6,849 nt of DNA from Methanobacteriota archaeon (lineage in GTDB: Archaea; Thermoplasmatota; Poseidoniia; MGIII; CG-Epi1). The position numbers and the translations under genes are program-made. Below, in pieces: positions 5,586-6,849 of the stretch (positions within the stretch are counted from its first letter, which is position 1; each line of letters begins with the position of its first letter). Location: assembly GCA_003193815.1 (NCBI GenBank), contig PSPB01000029.1:1-6849 (forward strand), given 5' to 3'. A model generated the notes under the pieces. The model worked only from the letters and a program-made list of their open reading frames with translations, was not told where the DNA came from and did not search any database.

Positions 5586-6557
5586 ATGAAAGTGTTGGTC
5601 ACGCGGCGGCTACCGGAGACGGTGATGGGGCGGCTCGAGAAGGCGAACGAAATCACCGAGCTGCGGGTCAATCCCCACGACCGGACGCTGACGCGCGACG
5701 AGCTGGAGGAAGGCACGGCGTGGTGCGACATCCTGCTGAGCCAGCTGGTCGACCCGGTTGATGCCGCGCTGATGGACTGCAATTCCGAGCTGAAGCTCAT
5801 CGCCAACTACGCCGTCGGCTACAACAACATCGACGTCCCGGCCGCCACCGAGCGCGGCATTCCGGTCACCAACACCCCCGGCGTACTCGATGACTCGACT
5901 GCCGACCTGACCTGGGTGCTGCTGATGGCGGTCGCGCGGCGCATCGTCGAGGCCGACCGCTACATGCGCGGCGGCGAATACGAAGGGTGGGCGCCGACGC
6001 TGCTGATGGGCACCGACGTCCACCACAAGACGCTGGGCATCGTCGGGCTCGGCCGCATCGGCTTCGCGCTGGCGCAACGCGCGCGCGGCTTCGACATGCG
6101 GATTCTCTACAGCGACCTGGAGCTGAAGCCGTATGCGGAGGAGGTCGGGGCGGAGTATGTGGACATGTATACCCTGCTGCGCCAGAGTGACTTTGTTTCG
6201 CTGCACCCATTCTACGACAAGAAGTCGCACCATCTCATCGACACGCGCGAGCTGCGCGAGATGAAGCGCAGTGCGTTCCTGATTAACGTCAGCCGCGGCC
6301 CGGTGGTGAACGAAAAGGCGCTCGTCAAGGCGCTGAAAGCGGGCGAAATCGCCGGTGCGGCGCTCGACGTCTACGAGCGCGAGCCGGCGATGGAACCCGA
6401 ACTGGCGAAGATGGACAACGTCGTCATCGTCCCGCACATCGCTTCCGCCAGTCTGGAGACCCGCACGGCGATGGGCAACATCGCGGTTGACAACGTCCTT
6501 GCACGCTGCCGCGGGGATGCGCTGACGACCTGCCTCAACCCGGAAGCGGTAGGGTAG
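5586..6557 (+). CDS. D-2-hydroxyacid dehydrogenase, probable glyoxylate/hydroxypyruvate reductase
   Basis: NAD(P)-dependent D-2-hydroxyacid dehydrogenase of 323 residues, full length. Substrate-side motif NYAVGYNNIDV (74-84); Rossmann motif GLGRIG (154-159); acidic D177 at the end of the second strand (ILYSD), which favours NAD(H) over NADP(H); catalytic R237 (INVSRGPVV), E266 (EREP) and H284 (PHIASAS). The R-E-H spacing of 29 and 18 residues is that of archaeal glyoxylate reductases. The family reduces 2-oxoacids to D-2-hydroxyacids in the cytoplasm. Hydroxypyruvate to D-glycerate is the most sensible reaction here, because a glycerate kinase lies 24 nt upstream. The family stretch usually reading LHxPLTxxT is LHPFYDKKS (206-214), and the usual GKTLG before the Rossmann fold is HKTLG. 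Phosphoglycerate dehydrogenase is less likely: there is no C-terminal ACT domain. No Shine-Dalgarno is visible. Confidence 0.93.
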   Translation: MKVLVTRRLPETVMGRLEKANEITELRVNPHDRTLTRDELEEGTAWCDILLSQLVDPVDAALMDCNSELKLIANYAVGYNNIDVPAATERGIPVTNTPGVLDDSTADLTWVLLMAVARRIVEADRYMRGGEYEGWAPTLLMGTDVHHKTLGIVGLGRIGFALAQRARGFDMRILYSDLELKPYAEEVGAEYVDMYTLLRQSDFVSLHPFYDKKSHHLIDTRELREMKRSAFLINVSRGPVVNEKALVKALKAGEIAGAALDVYEREPAMEPELAKMDNVVIVPHIASASLETRTAMGNIAVDNVLARCRGDALTTCLNPEAVG

Positions 6558-6576
6558 CGCGACGCGGCTTCACTGC

Positions 6577-6599
6577 GGCTGCGCCAGCTTGGCGCCGCC
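6577..6599 (+). terminator. inverted repeat after the dehydrogenase, possible transcript end
   Basis: GCGCCA (6581-6586) and TGGCGC (6590-6595) form a perfect 6-bp stem around a GCT loop. The stem extends past one mismatch by GGC (6577-6579) with GCC (6597-6599). It begins 20 nt after the stop codon. There is no T-run directly after it, only GAGTTTATC, so a classic intrinsic terminator is not shown; an mRNA-end stabilising hairpin is equally possible. Confidence 0.35.
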
Positions 6600-6662
6600 A
6601 CAGAGTTTATCATCACCCCTGCGCCCATCGACTTGCCTCGGGCTTCGGAGGAGAGCTCACAG

Positions 6663-6670
6663 TTATTTAT
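6663..6670 (+). promoter_or_regulatory. AT-rich TATA-like patch upstream of the right edge
   Basis: TTATTTAT sits in the most AT-rich stretch of the noncoding end (6659-6676), against a very GC-rich background. On the plus strand a start of transcription would be expected near 6690, ahead of the second hairpin and of GTG 6827. It also reads as ATAAATAA on the minus strand, but no minus-strand gene is evident there. Function is inferred from composition only. Confidence 0.25.
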
Positions 6671-6849
6671 CTCAATTCCCGCCCGGGGCAACCTGCCTCC
6701 CGCGATGAGCCGGCCGTTGCCCTGCGGGGCGTGCTGCGGCTGGCGAAAGTGGACGCGGCGGAATTTGCGCGCCACGTCTGAAGCGCTTCCCGCCAGCCTT
6801 TTAGCGGCCGCTACCTGCCGCCGGCCGTGAGCTTCGCCGGGATGGCAGT

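Larger units (their letters stand above)
6558..6849. other. terminal noncoding stretch with hairpins and an AT-rich patch
   Basis: No gene here can be defended. The stretch holds an inverted repeat just after the dehydrogenase stop (6577-6599), a Shine-Dalgarno-like GGAGGAG (6647-6653), an AT-rich patch (6659-6676), and a second inverted repeat (6686-6692 with 6716-6722). The dehydrogenase frame stays open after its stop up to TGA 6828, and another frame looks coding-like from about 6662 to 6781, but neither has a convincing start. GTG 6827 (reading MSFAGMA to the edge) might begin the next gene. I see no tRNA or rRNA signature. Confidence 0.5.

Noticed and set aside
5610..6437. Minus-strand open frame opposite the dehydrogenase
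   Set aside because: Shadow frame; the plus strand carries an intact Rossmann motif and catalytic Arg, Glu and His.
6371..6775. Minus-strand open frame across the dehydrogenase end and noncoding region
   Set aside because: No motif or Shine-Dalgarno, overlaps the conserved C-terminal part of the dehydrogenase, and composition looks random.
6779..6781. In-frame TGA as a possible selenocysteine codon
   Set aside because: The surrounding frame has no start codon or known selenoprotein motif, and no selenocysteine insertion element was recognised.
1..6849. CRISPR array, transposon ends, phage genes, tRNA or rRNA
   Set aside because: No regularly spaced repeats, transposase-like product or tRNA TTCRA-type arm was seen; all space except the last 292 bases is taken by ordinary genes.

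Overview
This is a GC-rich, tightly packed stretch with every convincing gene on the plus strand. No rRNA, tRNA, CRISPR array, transposase, integrase or phage gene is visible. The organism cannot be named from the sequence. My leaning, at low confidence, is an uncultured archaeon with a GC-rich genome, perhaps in the Thermoplasmatota/Euryarchaeota range. The reasons are an archaeal-like glyoxylate/hydroxypyruvate reductase, a MOFRL-type glycerate 2-kinase, several GTG starts, and two genes that have no Shine-Dalgarno but carry a TTAAAC box 24-26 nt before an ATG, as expected of archaeal leaderless promoters. A bacterium with similar gene content (for example a planctomycete) is not excluded.

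Layout. Positions 1-3575 hold a compact block: the 3' part of a DUF4350-like membrane protein, a MoxR AAA+ ATPase, a DUF58 membrane protein and a polytopic membrane protein of unknown family. The genes abut or overlap (GTGA overlaps at 514-517 and 2736-2739, a TAG/ATG abutment at 1489-1494). A HAD-superfamily hydrolase follows after 6 nt (3582-4232), probably in the same transcript. After a short gap with a 12-bp tandem repeat and a TTAAAC element comes a type II glycerate 2-kinase (4272-5561). After another short gap with a TTAAAC element comes a D-2-hydroxyacid dehydrogenase (5586-6557). The last 292 bases hold two inverted repeats, an AT-rich promoter-like patch and a Shine-Dalgarno-like sequence, but no gene I can defend; a further gene may begin at GTG 6827.

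How the genes work together. MoxR, DUF58 and DUF4350 proteins are recurrent neighbours in bacteria and archaea. They are thought to form a membrane-associated AAA+ chaperone system that matures or inserts partner complexes; the unknown multi-pass protein is a candidate partner or client. The downstream pair makes metabolic sense: the dehydrogenase can reduce hydroxypyruvate (or glyoxylate) to D-glycerate (or glycolate), and the kinase converts D-glycerate to 2-phosphoglycerate for glycolysis. The HAD enzyme might supply a dephosphorylation step, but its substrate cannot be read from sequence. I did not find a clear new defence or mobile system. The points most worth following are the unknown membrane protein, the altered enzyme motifs, and the paired promoter-like elements.
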